From: an uncultured Armatimonadota bacterium
GTDB taxonomy: Bacteria; Armatimonadota; Armatimonadia; Armatimonadales; Armatimonadaceae
Reading direction: 5' to 3'
NCBI GenBank assembly: GCA_903924445.1
Contig: CAIYBQ010000611.1
Coordinates: forward strand, 1 to 7,007
Length of the DNA stretch: 7,007 bases
The notes under the pieces are model-generated. The model did no database searches. It was not told the origin of the DNA and worked only from the letters and a program-made list of their open reading frames with translations. The translations under genes were made by a program, and so were the position numbers. This document shows, piece by piece, positions 5,896 to 7,007 of the stretch. Every line of letters begins with the position of its first letter. Position 1 is the first letter of the stretch.

Positions 5896-7007
5896 TCAAC
5901 TGACAGTTGCGTTTGCAATCGGCACGTTACTGGTCTCTGGAGCGCTCACGTTTTTCTTGAAAAGTGTCAGCAGCATTCGGACCGTTGGTGCTGTCACAGC
6001 ATTAGTCAACTTTGTTGTGGTTTTGCTGGTCCCTGTTGCCTCTGGAAATACGTTCGGAAATCAACATAGCTTTATCGATGTCGATCAGGTAAATCGCATT
6101 CCAATGCTGGCATCGAGCCTGTTGTTGTTTGTGACCTTCTTGATGGCACCGGACAGTGCACTCCACAGTGGCTTTGTGTGGAAATCACTAGTAAGTATCG
6201 CCGCTACGCAGATTGCTTATACGGCCGGTTCACCATGGTTGATGTCACTAGGTATTGCCATTGCATGGCTGCCCTTTTATCAAGAACTTTCTCCAGTTAC
6301 ACGGATCACCTTTGCTCTTGCATCCGTTTTGCTGCCTGTTGGTCTCAACCTTGGCGACAAGGGAATCTGGATGGTATTTGCCGCTATCATCCTGAGGAAG
6401 GGGTTGTTTCCTGCACATGGATGGATTACGCGGACAATGGGAGCTGGCCACTGGCTGACAGCGATGTTGGTCATCAACACGCACATTGGAGCCTTTGTAT
6501 TATTGCGGACATCGCATACATCGGCAGTATGGCTTACAGACCTCGCACTTGGAACAGCCGTGTATGCTGCTGCTCTCGGGATGCGGGACTTGTCCCCTCG
6601 GCGGACATTAGGCTGGTTGTCGATCAGTCAATCTGCATTTTTGCTGGCCGGTATAGGCAGCCAGACATCCGAAGGCATCGCCGGGTCGCTCCTGCTTTGG
6701 CAGGTCGTTGTTGCTTCGACCACGATTCTTGCCGGCATCATGGCAGCACTTGAATCCAGAATGTCCGTGTCCCTGACGCTCAAGCATTCATCTGGACTCG
6801 CCGCACGTTTCCCAAGGCTTGCTGTCGGCTTTATCATCGCCGGACTTGCCCTCGTTGGAGCACCGATGACACTTGGATTCTACGGAGAGGATCTTTTGAT
6901 GCACGGAACAATGGCTGCACATCCGCGCATTGGTATTCTCTTGCCGATTGCAACAGCGATGAACGCCATCACTGTCTTTCGGATGTTCTCACGACTGTTC
7001 CTCGGAC
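5888..7007 (+). CDS. NuoM/ND4-like antiporter-type membrane subunit, partial (3' end beyond window)
   Basis: The frame stays open from ATG 5888 to the edge, 373 codons, all strongly hydrophobic. Family marks are ILRKGLFPAHGWI (170-179, the TM7 lysine region), NTHIGAFVLLR (197-207), LGWLSISQSAFLLAGIG and GAPMTLGFYGEDLL with E334 at the TM12 glutamate of NuoM (E407). It ends in VFRMFSRLFLG, typical of this fold. Several channel residues have changed: where NuoM has Trp-Glu in TM5 this protein has W127-L128, R170 rather than K171 aligns without gaps to NuoM K234, the TM8 lysine (NuoM K265) is H199, and the TM10 His/Lys motif is absent. It overlaps the NuoL-like gene by 8 bases. I infer a partner subunit of the DabA module, not part of a true complex I, since no other Nuo genes are visible. 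An Mrp or hydrogenase-linked subunit is less likely here. Confidence 0.82.
   Translation, partial: MISQLTVAFAIGTLLVSGALTFFLKSVSSIRTVGAVTALVNFVVVLLVPVASGNTFGNQHSFIDVDQVNRIPMLASSLLLFVTFLMAPDSALHSGFVWKSLVSIAATQIAYTAGSPWLMSLGIAIAWLPFYQELSPVTRITFALASVLLPVGLNLGDKGIWMVFAAIILRKGLFPAHGWITRTMGAGHWLTAMLVINTHIGAFVLLRTSHTSAVWLTDLALGTAVYAAALGMRDLSPRRTLGWLSISQSAFLLAGIGSQTSEGIAGSLLLWQVVVASTTILAGIMAALESRMSVSLTLKHSSGLAARFPRLAVGFIIAGLALVGAPMTLGFYGEDLLMHGTMAAHPRIGILLPIATAMNAITVFRMFSRLFLG

Noticed and set aside
6178..6753. 191-codon open frame on the plus strand
   Set aside because: It overlaps the NuoM-like gene in another frame. The 5888 frame carries family motifs across the same span and has the strong ribosome site, while this peptide is Cys/Arg-rich and unrecognisable.
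4612..7007. Part of a respiratory complex I (nuo) operon
   Set aside because: In nuo operons L and M follow K and J, and no DabA or SulP intervenes. Here the L-like protein is much shorter and both proteins have lost canonical channel residues.

Overview
The window holds one tightly packed, left-to-right gene block behind a short non-coding leader. The block encodes a SulP-family anion permease (264-1847), a DabA/DUF2309 protein (1844-4615), a shortened NuoL/ND5-like membrane protein of the DabB type (4612-5895), and a second, NuoM/ND4-like membrane protein (from 5888, running off the right edge at 7007). Successive genes overlap by 4, 4 and 8 bases, so they almost certainly form one operon with coupled translation.

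The best reading is an inorganic-carbon acquisition operon. DabA proteins are zinc proteins resembling beta-carbonic anhydrase. They work with a complex-I-type cation-translocating subunit (DabB) to trap CO2 as bicarbonate at the expense of the membrane potential. The DabA here keeps the Cys-x-Asp and His-(14 residues)-Cys zinc ligands. The SulP protein belongs to a bacterial clade often suspected of carrying bicarbonate. The layout also resembles the cyanobacterial CO2-uptake modules, where an NdhF-type (L-like) subunit, an NdhD-type (M-like) subunit and a hydration protein (CupA/CupB) work together, although DabA and Cup proteins are different families.

The most unusual part is the pair of antiporter-like subunits. 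The L-like protein keeps the first proton half-channel residues (E145, D179, K223, K299) but has R336 at the TM10 lysine and lacks the TM11-15 region. The M-like protein has lost the TM5 glutamate and the TM10 lysine and has Arg-Lys around the TM7 lysine position, but keeps the TM12 glutamate (E334). The two look complementary, as if one translocation path were shared between them.

Bases 1-263 carry no confident gene. They contain a possible start of a divergent gene (90 to 1 on the minus strand), an imperfect inverted repeat, a 10-base palindrome and a weak promoter candidate. No RNA genes, insertion sequences or CRISPR repeats were seen.

Organism: base composition is near balanced by eye. 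The genes look bacterial and chromosomal, from an autotroph (for example a sulfur or nitrogen oxidiser) or a planctomycete-like heterotroph carrying a DAB-type system. The SulP and DabA wording reminds me of sequences from Planctomycetes and related groups, but taxonomy cannot be settled from this window.
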